64,000 bases of DNA. Source: Euschistus heros. Its lineage: Eukaryota > Arthropoda > Insecta > Hemiptera > Pentatomidae. The notes under the pieces are model-generated. The model worked only from the letters and a program-made list of their open reading frames with translations, was not told the DNA's origin and ran no database searches. The position numbers and the translations under genes were made by a program. Shown piece after piece: positions 45,886-59,360 of this stretch; the stretch's first letter is position 1; each line of letters starts with the position of its first letter. The stretch is taken from positions 1,073,501 to 1,137,500 of the forward strand of contig RCWM02000093.1 in the NCBI GenBank assembly GCA_003667255.2, written 5' to 3'.

Positions 45886-47200
45886 AGAATGTTGCCATAG
45901 AATTTATTTCCCATAGGAACGAAAAAACCCAATGAGTCATAAGGGAAACCCCGTTGTAAATCTAAAACTTAACCTACCTGCCCCCCTTTTACTTCTCACA
46001 ATATCAGTGTTTTAGTTACCTCGAAGGTGAGTGCCTGTGCTTGATTTCTTGTCTTATCTTTTTAAAAACCTTAGTATATTTAATCTATGTAACATAGTAA
46101 TGATGTGTTGAAAATTTTATTGTATGTTTTAGAACTAAAGATGAATGTTTAGCATTCGAAACTAGTTTTCAAATAAAATAATCTCAATAGAAGTGGCATT
46201 TAATTCATCAATCCTAATAATATAAATGTTGTAGAGTTATTATATATTAAATAACCTTTTTATTCTACCAGATATCATTAAATAATTATAATCAATATGA
46301 GGATACTTACTGACAGTGTTTCATTTTCTTCTAGGATACACGCCAAATAAATAATAAAATAATCTGAGCTGATCTACATAAATATTCTTCCTGAATTGTG
46401 TTTAGAATGTATGCATGTTCGTGTTCGTATTTAAGTGTTAACATAACGCAAGCCCTCACATTATTCCGATATGCTGTATTTACAATACGGGTGTTATACA
46501 CGACTGCCTACCATAACTGTTTCTTCATGAATATTGCATTAATAGGCGTTAGCTACTTGTATATTATCATCCATAGGTTTCAGGTCAACACAATAATATA
46601 ACGAATTACTTTATAGTCAACTATTCTGCGAAGAGTGTATGAAATCTTAAGTTACTAGTTAACAAGAACACAAACTTTTCATATTTACACTAAGAAGTTG
46701 CTAGGAGTTATCCAAAATAAGAAAAACATAAATCTATTATATTCAAATTTTAAATTGATTAGATTTGTATAAGAGCCTAAGACTGAGCGAGTATATATGA
46801 AGCTATCTGTTCGTGATATTTGTAATTATATAATATCTATATTTATAAATAGTATATTAAGTGCAAAAATAATATTTTAAGAAAAACGCAATTGAAGGTT
46901 TGAAATTTTTTCCACAATTATTTACAATGTCAACTCAATTTTTTTAATAAATGCACAATTTTGTCCATTAGACATAAATAGAAATAAATAATAGGGTAAC
47001 TGTTAATAAAATCTATTTATTAATTTATAGAAACAAAAATATTTTATTGGGATTGAGAGAACATATTTTAAGTTACAGGACAATCCTCTCCATATCCTAA
47101 TATAACTTTATACTCAATAACGTTATCACAATGTAACTTCGAAATACAATCTTAGGCTGCTCCATGGTGGTCATCATCTTGTGTTTTCTCATCTGAAAAT

Positions 47201-47206
47201 CTCTCT

Positions 47207-47272
<66 letters not shown>
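47201..47272. repeat. (CT)n microsatellite with a C run
   Basis: CTCTCTC, a run of C, then about 56 bp of alternating TC. The opposite-strand Arg-Glu ORFs over it are artefacts. Confidence 0.95.
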
Positions 47273-47276
<4 letters not shown>

Positions 47277-47744
47277 TGCTTGTTGATACAAATCCAGAAG
47301 TAAAAAAAAGTATTACGGAAACGTGTCAGATAACAGAAATGCGCCATTTCCGTAGGAATAACGTATTTATTTCTATTTAAATGATAATATGTCATCCTTC
47401 AATCGGAGTAGAACAGTGGAAGACCATAGATCTGGACGGACAGTGTTCAGTTCAATAGTAGGACTATTAAGCGAGATCATTCTATGGTCCCAATACTCCC
47501 ACAGATATGAAGATTCACAACGAAACTGTGGAGGTTCTCAACGGAAAATCCACTTTCATCCCAGAGCTCTACCGTCTGCGTCTTCTTATTGAGTTGATTT
47601 TTTTTAGCCGCAGAAAACTGGTATAACGGATAACAATTTAATACTTGTTAATAATGTTACTTCTTTCTTTTTCTTTGGAAAGTAAATGATTTACTTTGTT
47701 GAAAAAAAAAATGATTAAAAAACAAATTGTCATCAATATAAACA

Positions 47745-48070
47745 TATAAAGGACGCAGGATAGAAGAGAAGCGTGGGAGCTATAGACAGAGGCGGAGTAC
47801 AGACAGCGTGGGCGGACAGACAGGCAAGCAGTAGTAGTGGTGGTAGTAGCGTAGGCCACGTGGGGCTCCATCGATCGTCCCCCCTCCCCCCCTGACATTG
47901 GCCCTGTAGGGCAGGTCAGATCTGCGCAGGCCCCTCCTCTTCGGGGGGCCCGGGCGAGTTCACAGTGGCCGAGTCCCAGTGGCCAGCACCTCATGCCTTC
48001 CTAGGAGATGGCCTCACAACACTCCGCCACGTACGTATCCAACACCGACCGACACCACTAGCTATAGTCT
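47745..48070. other. GC-rich island of unknown function
   Basis: About 325 bp clearly richer in G+C than the flanks, with CCACGTGG (E-box core CACGTG), runs of C, CGGGGGGCCCGGGCG and two CAGTGGCC words. Six-frame readings show no convincing domain. It could be a promoter, a 5' exon or a fragment of a GC-rich mobile element. Confidence 0.4.
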
Positions 48071-49823
48071 TCTTCTCCTATCTCACCTATCAGCATGGTT
48101 TGCATAGATTTTTATACTGGATAGAAAATGTTTTAAAGGTTGGCTTGTCAGTCATCTTAAATGTATGTGTTATATGTCACTAGAATTCAATCTCCGAATC
48201 CTTCATCCTAAAAAAAAAAAAATGAAACCAAAAATATAAATAAAAAATATGCATATATTGTATATTGGACAACACAAATTATAACACCGTAAGAAAAAAA
48301 TATTACAACACTTATAACCAGATTCAGGATTAAATATTTCTTATTATTTATATATATCAATATTTCTTTAACATCACTGTAAGAAACTATTAAAAACAAA
48401 AAAAATAAATATGAACGTTGAAATTACAGTTTCTGTGGTAATAACACACTAAAAATTGGCAACACGTTAAACGAAACCTTCACCACACAGAAGAAAAGAA
48501 ATCATAAAGTTTATTGAACACTCACATATAACAATTTTCGTAGAATCCTCAACACAAAGACCAAAAATATTATATATAAAAATAAAATTTTAAACATTTT
48601 TTCAATACAAGTACAAGATGAAGATTACTACGGTCACCATATCCCTTATTCGAGCGCTAGCTACGAGGTCCTATGATTTATATCTTTTCACAATTGAATA
48701 TTGAAATTCAGTTCGAAACAAAAATAAAATTAGAAACAATCAAACCCATTGGCATTTAAAAAAAAAAAAAAAATTCACATTTTCTTCTTTTAATATGCCT
48801 GAATTTTTCAGTGTGCGATGAAAAAAATGATTTTATAACTGAAAATGAAAGTTTAACTTGGTTTGAAATGGGAATGAATCGCTTAAATGAAAAATCATAT
48901 CCATAAGAATCGAAAGTGGGAGATGATTTGTGTGGAATGGTGGAATTTCGATGCAGTAGGTGGGGCTGCGTTGTTGAGAACAAATGTTTGTTCAGTCATC
49001 GTATTTCCTAATGCCTTCAATACTATTTCAAATCTTTTATCATCAGGATGTATTTCTTTTTTTTTTTTTTTTTTTTAAGATACATTGTCTCTTAAAGGAA
49101 CTAAATATGAATCACTACTTATATGAAAAAAATAATACGAAATATATTAAAATACAAGAAACAAAAAAATGATCCACTATATCCTGGAATTCCCTTACTT
49201 TAATCAATATGTACTGGTACTAGTTTACTAAATGTATTCGGTTCTATGCTATAAATAGAAACATAATTCACAATTTAAATTACCAAGCTAAACTAGCTTT
49301 CATTGCTAATAACATGGTCAAGTTTAATAGATATAGTTTATGGAATTATGAGCTATGAAAAAACAGTTTTGTTTTTAAAAATAATGGTGGCATAATTGCT
49401 TTGAAACTAACCAAAATATCTGAATGTATAAAGATAAAAAAGGATTAGATAACCTCGTTTTTTTTTTTTCTTGTTTAAGATTCGAACTACCCTTCAGGGA
49501 TTTAAAAAAAAAGTTTATTAGGAATTGATTAATTTAAACAAAGATAAATAAAATTGTATGGTACATAAAATGAATCAGTAAGCGATCAACAACATCAATA
49601 TTACTATTTCTTCTGAGTGAGTGCAGTAAATAAGGAGTAGCCGTAGTAATTGAAGGAAACTAGAGGACAAAGTAATAGAAGTGAACTACAAAGTAACCAA
49701 ACCAAGGCAATCCTAGGAGGGGCTCAACTTCTGTTAATGAGAACATTTTATGGGCGTGTAATCGGGTTGCGATACGATCAATAGTCACTTCCAATAGATA
49801 ACCACTTCCTTTAATTATCTCTT

Positions 49824-49864
<41 letters not shown>

Positions 49865-50421
49865 TCCTAAATTATTTCAGTAATCAACAAAAACGAAACA
49901 AATAAAAAAATATAGAAGAAATAAATGATAAATATCATATTATAAGTGTTAGACAGATATGAAAAAATAGGCAAATTGTTAATTATGCCAAAGAAAAAAG
50001 AATAGATTGTAAGAAAATGAAACCTCTGCAGAATATAATTAAATATTCGATTACAGTAAGTTCCACATTTTTTTCACACTATTTTTTTAAAGACCTGAAA
50101 AAAATAAATATCGAATCGTGAAAATAAGAAGGGGCTGTCTGTTTCCTATGCATATATGCGGCAAATATATTCAAGGATGGAAATATATTTAATCCCTTTT
50201 ACTTGATGCAAATTCTACATTTATGATCTCTAATATTTAATGTAATCTATTTATTTTGACTGACAATCGTATTTTCTTCTTAAACTATTAAACATTTTTA
50301 ATCTATGTCCATACAATTAATTACATGTATATATCTAAATAAATAAATATAACGACAGAAATACGAGTTTGTAAGAATCCTATTTTTAACATGAATCGTA
50401 GCTAAAATTTACTTAACTGTA

Positions 50422-50539
<118 letters not shown>

Positions 50540-50937
50540 CTAAATATATTCTTTATATTTGGATGGACGAATTGAGCAATACACTCCTACCCCAAGGTAC
50601 CACTCCCCAACCCACACAAGGACTGGTAGAGGTCAGTTCAACTGGTGTTGGGTTGGTACCGATTGGGTTGAGGTATAGCGCGCTAAAATCGATTCTGTAC
50701 CCTCGTACTGAGCAAATTTGTTGTTACTTTAAAACTCTTGCTTTGTTTAATAACAGATAAATAATTCCTGTTAATTTTTAACGTCTTTTATAAACTAACC
50801 AAAAATAAAAAATAAACCTTAGACAGAACATGGCGATAATGTTCATTAGAACATATTCATTATAATTCACATTATGAATATATATTTAAAAGAATCGATA
50901 AATTTTCTTTTTAGTGCGCAGAATATTTGTTTTTACG

Positions 50938-50955
50938 TTTATATATATATATATA

Positions 50956-51001
<46 letters not shown>

Positions 51002-51056
51002 ATATATATATTTATATATATATATTATTTTTTTTTTTTTTTATTTTTTTTTTTTA
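50938..51056. repeat. interrupted (TA)n followed by T runs
   Basis: Alternating TA with short interruptions, then TTTTTATTTTTT-type sequence. A 27-nt A tract follows at 51204-51230. Confidence 0.9.
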
Positions 51057-51239
51057 TTACTAACTATATCTACTCGTATTTAAAAAAAATAGTTGATAGT
51101 AATAGAACTATATCCATTACACACCGACTGACACCTGTACCAACTCCTTCCAGAGTTTCAGGTCAATCACTGTCCGAAACAATCAATTATATATCAGGAT
51201 GCAAAAAAAAAAAAAAAAAAAAAAAAAAAATTCAAACTC

Positions 51240-53808
51240 TCAGATCAGTATTGGTATGCAAAGTGTATATCACCCAAGACAAAAATTTCGGAGATATCAA
51301 AAATCTATTTTAAATGCATTAATCAAGTCGAAAGGTAGGAGGATATTTTAATTTTTATTTTTCTATTAACAAAAAGTTTTTCTTACATAATAAACCTTTG
51401 TGATAAAAATATAAATCTGGGACTTCATAAGAAATTTATAATATATTTCAAAATGATAGACATTTTAAAATATCGTCTTCCTATATAATATAATAAAAAT
51501 AAAATTATTTAATCGATCACAAATTTATCAAACATGTTGATTTTTTTTTTTTTTCATTTTGTCCGGTACCGTGTTATCTTAAATCTTATCTCAGTATTTT
51601 GTATACTACATTTGTATGAATTAAAGTGATGTGAAAGAAAAAAAAATGGACGAGTATCAAATTCATGATGAAGAATTAATTACGATTATGTAAATCTTTG
51701 TAGTGTTATATATAAGTAATGTGACTGACTGTATTATAAGCTTCTAGAATCTAACAAATCCATTCGAAAGTGTTCAAAATCAGACTTTAAGGGGTGCAAG
51801 AAGTTTTAAGGAGGATAACTTGTTTTTAAAGCATTCTCTTGCCACTCTAGCAAGTAGTACACCTCCTGCATACATAACAAGTTATCCAACTAATCCCAAA
51901 GATCTGTCATAGAAATACTTGACTATCTTTTTGACAAGGAAGAACATAATGCTTGGATATGCATTTATAATAATAAAATTATAAAACAATATTCTTAACT
52001 TATTTGTGATATTTTGCTATATAAATTATCTAAAACTATAAACCTTCCCAAAAATTTGTAAGACATTCAATAGAAAAAATAATTATATTTTGTAGAGAAA
52101 AATGTTGTGCCTGATAGGATTGAAATATTAATGTTTATCTATAGTAGATCTAGAATTTAAAGACTGTGGCTTTATATTTCGTAAGAATAATTTTTGCAGA
52201 AACACACAAAAACTGAATCCAGTTTACTTTAAAAGAACATATTCTGCAGAGTTTGAAAATAATTGTTTGACATCACCATGTTTAAAGTAACTAGGCTGAG
52301 AATCGAATCAAGACTACTGGTCAACTTAGCAGCGAAAATACCTTCAAAATTTCTTAGCTATTATTATTTTGTATTCGAAGAAATCTGGTAAAACTTTATG
52401 GAATACGAAAAATCAGTACAGATATCAACAGAATTAGTATAACTATAGAATTATATATAATATAATCCAACAAAAGATAAACTTACTATCAAAACGAGGT
52501 TTCGAACCCCTTCTGAGTCTAGTCATTACAAGCTATATATCCGGCCTTATCTTGATTTTATTTTTAATAATTAGAAAATATTTATTTTTATTCTGATAAG
52601 TAAGAATCGAAACAGGAAACATTTCTCTGTCTTTTCAATTTATATTCATTTTTTGAAAACAACTGATGTAAGTATGATATAAAGTGTTTTCATATTTTTA
52701 TTTATTTTTAATATTTGACGTTTTATTTTATTATTTTCAAAAAGCATTTTACAATATTTTATTAATTAAGCAGGACGTATTTGGATTGGGTAACAGCTCA
52801 ACTTTTTCAGACTTTTTTGAAATCTTTATTTAGTCCAAAAAGAAACAATGGTTGGAATAAAAAATAGGAAAAAAGAAAGTCAAGTTCGGTACTTTTTTTT
52901 TGTGTTTGTCACATCAATTCATAAGTATATACTCAAGTAAATTTGACGATGAAAACATTATAACCAGAATTATTCGCTTGAAACGTTATTTTCTATTCGA
53001 ATATTAACCTAGAAAGAATAGTTTGGCTGGCTAGTGCGTTAAAGTCACTGCCCAAGCTATGTAACTAATCGGTAATACACAACATTTTAAGGAATAAATT
53101 ACTGATAATTTTTCTGTTTTCGATAAAAAAAATATATTAATAATTCTCATATTGAATTTAAATCACTGATCATGATTCTTAACAAAGCTAAATAAAAATT
53201 TAAATGGTCTCGAGTGACTATCAAAGTAGAGTAGATTTTAAATAATTATGATTCTAATAGAAATACAGATTTTACCTTAGTTTGACAAACTTGTAATTCT
53301 TGTTGTTTGTTATGGATCATTTAAGTTGGCTATATTGATTAATTTAAGATTTTAAAAATATTCCTTTACAATCAACAAATACGTTTATTATAAAGTAGAT
53401 GTACTGTGTTAAATGAAATTTATTTTGAAAAGCATAAAAGAAACCAAAATTCAATCCGACAATTCTAGATAAAGCTGCTCAGAAATTACAATATAAAGAT
53501 TAAAAAAAAAAAAAAAAAAAAAATTTTATCGAATATAATTTTCAAAATAAAATTTGTTTTGGGACTAATGGGTTTTTAACCATTTTTGCAAATTGTCTCA
53601 AAAGCACAAGTGAAATAAAATACTTGTAATATACTTTTTAAATTCCCGATCAAAAATTAGAGACGGCCGAAGAAAGATTAGTTTATGTTTGTATCTCCCT
53701 CTTAGAAGCGCTTATTTAAACAAAAAAATTGCTGCTATTTTGAGTATGAAATATCGGTTGTAAGGCTGTTGGGAGAGGAAAAGTGAGGTATACCAAATAT
53801 AACCATAA

Positions 53809-53870
<62 letters not shown>

Positions 53871-53940
53871 TTTGAATTTTTTCATTGATATATATATATC
53901 ATAGATAAAAAGCTTTACCAACCTTTGAATATAATATCAA

Positions 53941-53980
<40 letters not shown>

Positions 53981-55455
53981 TCATATTTCTAACTAAGCAA
54001 CTTTTGGGAAGAAATGCACGGTATAATGAAATGTATGCACAACATATAATCAAATTTATGTCTGTGCAAAATGAAACCGCTTTCTATCTAAGTAATGAAT
54101 TAATAACTAAACATTTTCAATAATTGTTGGCTTCATTAAGACAAAATAATGTTTTACTTGCTAATTTTACTATCACATCTTACAATTATGAAATTTATTG
54201 ATTCATACTAAGAGACCACTTTTGAACTGTAAGAATAATGACATCCATGTTTTCTGAATTATGTAAAATGAAAATGATATTGATGTATTAATCATTTAAT
54301 ACAACTCTAATATAATCATTTCAGTACAACTCTTTTATAAAATTGCAAAAGGTTTGTCTAATTTATATTTTCTTTTTGACTACAAAACATCAATTATTTC
54401 TGATGACTCCATCTTAGAATATTTTTTATTTGAATATCTGCACAGTTTGAAAGTACACTAACTAAACATGAATGCACATATACTTTTTCTTTTTTAATTC
54501 TGTAAATTTATAGATTTGATGGGCTTTCTCTCCTCCATAAGATGTTGAGCCATCGGTTTTTTTTTTTTTTGTGTTTTTTTTTGTTCCTGTCTAATATATC
54601 AATTAGTACACAAAGCACACATATTTGGCTACAGTCAACATAAATTTATGTTTAAAAAATAAGTTAAGTAGAATTTTTAACTTCCCCAGAATATTGATCG
54701 TAAGAACAATTAAGGCTGATATCCTTCACTTCTGTAATTTTTAAATCAAACTCAATCACTTACGAAGAATAGTGTCGCAACACGAGAGTTTATTAAATCA
54801 ACACCAACAGATTCCAGCAAATCACTTGTATGTTGCATCGAAAGGAGATTTGAAAATTAATCCAGTAGTCTTTAATAATGTATCTCTTGTTACAGGTCAC
54901 CTTGAAATAACGGATGTTAAGATAGGTGGGGCATAGAGAGGAAGATGAGAATGTGCAGCAAGTATAAATTGGCAAGAAACTGCGGTCGAGCCTAACACCA
55001 TACTGATATGAAATATAATACATAGTGAGAACTGTAAAAATACTATTAATAGTAGCCTTGATTGAGGCAGGAATTCGAAGTTATATCCCAGTACTTTTTT
55101 AATAACATGTTTTTAAAATATTAATTAAATAATTTTTTTTTTGTTTCAACATTACAATGCCAATAAAAAAACATTAATGAAAAATAAGAGTTGCGGAATT
55201 GAGAATGAGCGATATTTCTATATGAAAGATTTCTAAATGCAGTACAAAAAAATTTTGTTGCCCAAACCGTTATTGATAGGACTATACAGAAACCTTTAGG
55301 TTTGATTATTTCAATTCCATTACGGAAATATTTAATATAAACATTTAGGATTCTTATTTTTTATCTAAAAATAATGTTTTTAAAACATAGTATTATATTA
55401 TAAAAACATATTTTATATTTATAAACACTCCACTGATTTCCGTTGAACCGATCCG
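51240..55455. other. AT-rich stretch without a gene
   Basis: Long AT-rich DNA with homopolymers only: A runs at 53503-53522 and 53810-53868, and T runs at 53944-53973 and 54559-54570. No ORF with a recognisable motif and no inverted-repeat element was found. Confidence 0.5.
53810..53973. repeat. opposed poly(A) and poly(T) tracts
   Basis: 59 A (53810-53868), 75 bp of AT-rich DNA, then 30 T (53944-53973). The two tracts could pair as a hairpin. Confidence 0.9.
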
Positions 55456-55637
55456 CTACCTATGACTACTCCATCTGGACAAATGACTGACTTGGAATCC
55501 ACATACGAGACTTAAAAGACAAGAAGCTGCTCGTCTTTTCCGACTACTCCAACATTTACTAGACAAGCGTTCAAAGCTCCCAATAAATTACAAAAGACTT
55601 ATTTATATGTCAGTAATTAGACCAATTTGGACATATA

Positions 55638-57186
55638 CAGGGTGTACCGAATTTAATTGGCAAAACTTCAGGAACTTATAGGGGACCGAAAAACTAAGAT
55701 AAAAAGTCCTTTAGAAATTTGCTCGTTTTTGCTTAGTTTCAGAGAAAATCGCAAAAAAAGAAACAAAACAAGTTTTCATTTTTATACTTATTTATTTACA
55801 TTTATATTTATGCGATGTTCTTTTTAATGTAAATTTTGCACAAAATGTTGTCCTCTTGCACCAATGCAAGTATTACATCTAGCACTCGCTTGATAAATTG
55901 CAGCTAAACATTGTTCGGATGATATTTGGTGCTTTGCATCTATGATTCGGTCTCTTAATTGCTCTCTTGAGTTGATTGACACCGAATAAACTTTATGTTT
56001 CAAGGTTCCCCATACGAAGAAATCCATGGGTGTCATTTTAGGTGATTTGAGTGGCCAAGGTACTACTCCTCCACATTCAATCCATCGTTGTGGATATTTT
56101 ATATCCTGCCAAGCTCGAGCAACTCTGCTATAATGAGCTGGAACCGCATTTCAATCCGCTGCTGTAAGGGAATGTCATTTAAATAATTAGAAAAGTCGTT
56201 CTCTAAAAATTGTGTAAATGTGATACCATTCAATCTTCCAGGTAAAAAATATGGTCCCACCAGTAATCCGTTCCAAATTTCAAGCCAAGCGTTAGTAGCA
56301 AATTCATGCTGAAACCTATTCTCTCTAATAGCTCTGGGATTTTCAAGAGCCTATACATGATAATTTCTTCGATTAACAATTCCTCCTCTTGTAAAGATCC
56401 ATATATTTTTAATGGAAATAAATTATCATCGCGAATTTTGTCAAAAAACCAGTTAATAAAATTCTATCTCTTGACATAATCTTGAGGTAATAAATTCGGA
56501 ACTTTTTGAAGATGGTATAAGTAGTGATTATCACCTTTCAAAGTTCACCATATGGCTTGACGCGATATTGCTAATGCAGCAGATGCTCTTCGGATGCTAG
56601 TCTGAGGATTGTTATCGAATTGGCGTTGGACACAATTTCTGCTCCGATAATCTGCTGTTATTACTGCCTGGAATTGGTCACCTTCATTACGTATTAAGAA
56701 TAATCCAGTCTCTCGTAGTCTATTAAAAGTTAACAAAAAGACTCGTCGATTAGGCACTCTTCTATTTGGAAATCGGCGCGCATACTCACGCACCGCTTCT
56801 AAAGCATTACCGTTACAGAAACCATACACAAAAATCATATTAGCGTATTGAACATTAGAATATGTATGGCTGATGCTATTCACACAAAAATAGCTGAGTA
56901 ACTGACTGAAGCCTAATTTAGGAGTTATACTCCTAGAAGGAAGACAAAATGTAAACAAATAAAAGAATGTAAAGGATAACATTAAGTGTTTACATATCTC
57001 ACTGCCTAGCCTGACGAACTTTGAAAGGTGATAATCGCTACCAGTAACATTTTTGTTTTGTTTCTTTTTTTGCGACTTTCTCTAGAACTAAGAAAAAACG
57101 AGCAAATCTCTAAACGACTTTTTGTCTTAGTTTTTCAGTCCCCTATAAATTCCAGAAGTTTTGCCATTATAATTCGGGACACCCTG
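55638..57186 (-). mobile_element. Tc1/mariner-superfamily transposon with ~130-bp inverted repeats
   Basis: Ends read CAGGGTGTACCGAATTTAAT at 55638 and, inverted, CAGGGTGTCCCGAATTATAA at 57186, flanked by a TA duplication. The inverted repeats extend about 130 bp, to AAAAAAAGAAACAAAAC. The transposase is on the minus strand (55824-56982) and is broken. It sits inside the codons for WTY of a Jockey relic. Confidence 0.9.
55824..56982 (-). pseudogene. mariner-type transposase with DUF4817-like N-terminus, broken
   Basis: The N-terminal region reads MIFVYGFCNGNALEAVREYA, RRFPNRRVPNRRVFLLTFNR and LRETGLF. This is the DUF4817-type helix-turn-helix common in insect transposons. Then come RQFDNNPQTSIRRASAALAI and, after a frame change at about 56545, LQKVPNLLPQDY. 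The DDE region keeps NAWLEIWNGLLVGPYFLPGR and NDIPLQQRIEMR. A deletion removes the FQHDGAPAHY-type second catalytic Asp, leaving FPAHYSRVARAW. The end reads RWIECGGVVPWPLKSP and MTPMDFFVWGTLKHKVYS. Frameshifts, stops and this deletion rule out activity. Confidence 0.85.
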
Positions 57187-57468
57187 TATAATTGAGCTTC
57201 AGGGCTCCACCAAACCTTCCAATTCTTCTCGTATCTAATCTTTACAATCCAAATTCCTTCGTAAAATCCTCAATGGTCCTTATTACCTATTAGTCTTCCA
57301 ACTTGTTTCAAACTTAATTCTCGATAATTCTCCTATGCGTCTGAAAATAAGACGGCCATGGGACCGTTAATATGTTATTGGCATGTCATTGTAATCGTTA
57401 TTCTCAAATTTCCTTATTTATAGATTGTATACAGTTGTAAATACCAATAAATAGTTAATAAAAAAAAA

Positions 57469-58715
57469 TTCTTATTATCATTAGTAAACTTATAGCTCTT
57501 CAAAAAAACAATATTTAGGCAAAACAGCATTGATGCTTCCTAATGTTTAGAATTGCACGTGCAGGTATCAATTATACATTATTCATTTAAAAAGAAAATT
57601 ACCTCATTTTTAATTAATAAACCAACGATAATATACAGTAACTAAATTCAAAATAACAAGTAATAATATAAAGTAACAGATCGTAAGAAATATTAATGTT
57701 TGGCGCAGATACTCTGTTGTAATTTGTATCGAAATGAAAAAGCCTCTTCTTCATTTACTCCTTGACCCCGGTTTCTTTGTTTCCTCACCAACAAAAGAAA
57801 GAAAATGAAGATGTCCTAAAGGTGGAAAAATTATAGATTTTTACTGACTCAAAAAAATATTTTGAAACGTAGTGTTCAACGCGGTTTTCAGAGAAATGTA
57901 ACTAAATTCTCAGTCGAATTTGGGGAATTGAAATTACTACTGAACTTAACACCAATTTCTAGTCCATTCCTATTGGCAATTCTCGATTCCATCGATTCTG
58001 GAAAAATAATCGATGACCCAATGTCGATTTCGAGGAATCGATAGATAACACTGCTATTGTCGATAATTTGTAAGTTATAATTATCTAATTAATATATATA
58101 TAAATTCCCTTCTCTAGCTACAAAATGATGTAATATCATTTATTTTAAATTATTTTTTATATACGAGAGCGAATTTTTCATATACCAGATCAACATTGTT
58201 TTGTATGTTTTTATAACATTGATTTAAAGAATAAGGCAAGCCAAACGCGAAAATATTGAAAATGAAGAAATAAAACTACAATTTCAAACTACTAAAACAA
58301 AATCGAAAAAATAAAATAAAATAAATAAATTTAAAAAAATAAATTGGTTTATGGAACGAATTCCGTACCACAGAAAATATGTTCAGAGACAAAAGTTAAA
58401 AATAAATAAATAGCCAAAGACAAAACAAAGAGATTCCAATTCAAAATCAAAACGACATGAACGATTGAAATCTCTGAAGAGGGGAGGAAAGCAAGATCAG
58501 AAAGAATGAAGCAATACTGGGCTAAAAGAAAGGGCATTCAAAAGTGATTGGTGAAACGAACCCCAAAGTCAGGTAAAACGAAAAAAAATAAAAATAATAA
58601 ACAATAAAAAAAAAAAAAAAATCAATGAGGCCCGAGAATATCACCATGTTATTATACTTTTTGTTATGCCTGAATAAATTAGGAAAAAAAAGAAACATAT
58701 CTAAATTATCTGAAT
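57469..58715. other. AT-rich stretch without a gene
   Basis: No domain or repeat recognised; short A runs near 58609-58621. Confidence 0.6.
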
Positions 58716-59360
58716 TTGTTCCTTAGCCTGATTCTAATTCCATCCACACAACAACTGTCCACGAATACCTTGATTCACCGATTCCTCTATCCTTACCTCC
58801 AAGGCAATCAACCCCCCTGTCAAATTCCATTAAGAAAATTAAAAACCCGTAAATCGCCAGGATATCATCTCAGCTCACAGATCCTCAGGCAACTTTCCCA
58901 TAAAGCAGTCATATTACTTACATATACAATTGCATCTTCCGGACAACCTATTTTCCTTTGCTATGGAAACACTCCATTATTATCCTTTTTCTAACACCGG
59001 GCATACCCCCTCACAATCTTTCATCATACAGACCAATCAGCCTTCTCCCAATCCTTTCAAAATTTTTTTAATAGCTCTTTCTTAAAGTATCCTACTGATC
59101 CTTGAATCGCAAAATACTTCCTCTCATCACCAGCCAGTCTACTGTGCAAGGCCTCAGAGTCGTTGACCTAATATCCTCAGTACTTAAAAAGAAAACAATT
59201 TTGCTCCGACGCATTTTTTGGACAAGCTTTCGACAGGGTATGGCATGCCGTTTTGGTTTTCAAACTCAAAACCCTTTTACCTCAATCGCTATTCCTAGTC
59301 TTTCGATCCTACCTCACTTACAACACCTTCTCTCATACAGATCAACATAATCCTGAGACT
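58716..59360 (+). pseudogene. Jockey-type reverse transcriptase relic (fingers and start of palm)
   Basis: Heavily frame-shifted. LRKLKTRKSPGYHLSSQILR (58836-58897) is the RKSPG motif. Then LSHKAVILLTYTIASSG, and in another frame DQSAFSQSFQNFF from the YRPISLL region. AFFGQAFDRVWHAVLVFKLK (about 59208-59270) contains motif A, normally FLDVSQAFDRVWH, with the first catalytic Asp lost. LFLVFRSYLTYNTFSHTDQ follows. The YADD box is absent. It is a separate fragment from the relic at 55456-57468, whose C-terminal part lies upstream of it. Confidence 0.65.

Larger units (their letters stand above)
45283..46218 (-). mobile_element. Penelope-like element with 318-bp inverted terminal arms
   Basis: The left arm 45283-45600 and right arm 45901-46218 are equal-length, near-identical inverted copies around a 300-bp centre. 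The centre and the edge of the left arm code, on the minus strand, for a GIY-YIG fragment (45559-45885). The left arm therefore is the element's 3' end, and the right arm is an inverted copy of it joined to the 5'-truncated side. Inverted or direct pseudo-terminal repeats are typical of Penelope-like insertions. The reverse transcriptase is absent. Confidence 0.8.
55456..57468 (+). pseudogene. Jockey-clade ORF2 C-terminal relic and 3' end, split by a mariner insertion
   Basis: Plus-strand text reads HLDK, a stop, LTWNPHTRLKRQEAARLF, RLLQHLLDKRSKLPINYK and RLIYMSVIRPIWTY up to 55637. The reading resumes after the inserted element at 57187 with IELQGSTKPSN, SLQSKFLRKILNGPYYL and a final RPWDR before a stop. 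This is the post-polymerase region of Jockey ORF2 (RPIWTYGIQLWG ... RFQSKILR in relatives). A 3' UTR ends with CCAATAAATAG and a short A tail at about 57460-57468. A few in-frame stops show that it is dead. Confidence 0.8.

Noticed and set aside
47097..47395. Arg-Glu repeat ORFs on the minus strand
   Set aside because: These are translations of the (CT)n tract on the opposite strand.
54793..55023. 76-codon minus-strand ORF
   Set aside because: No domain, composition like the AT-rich background.
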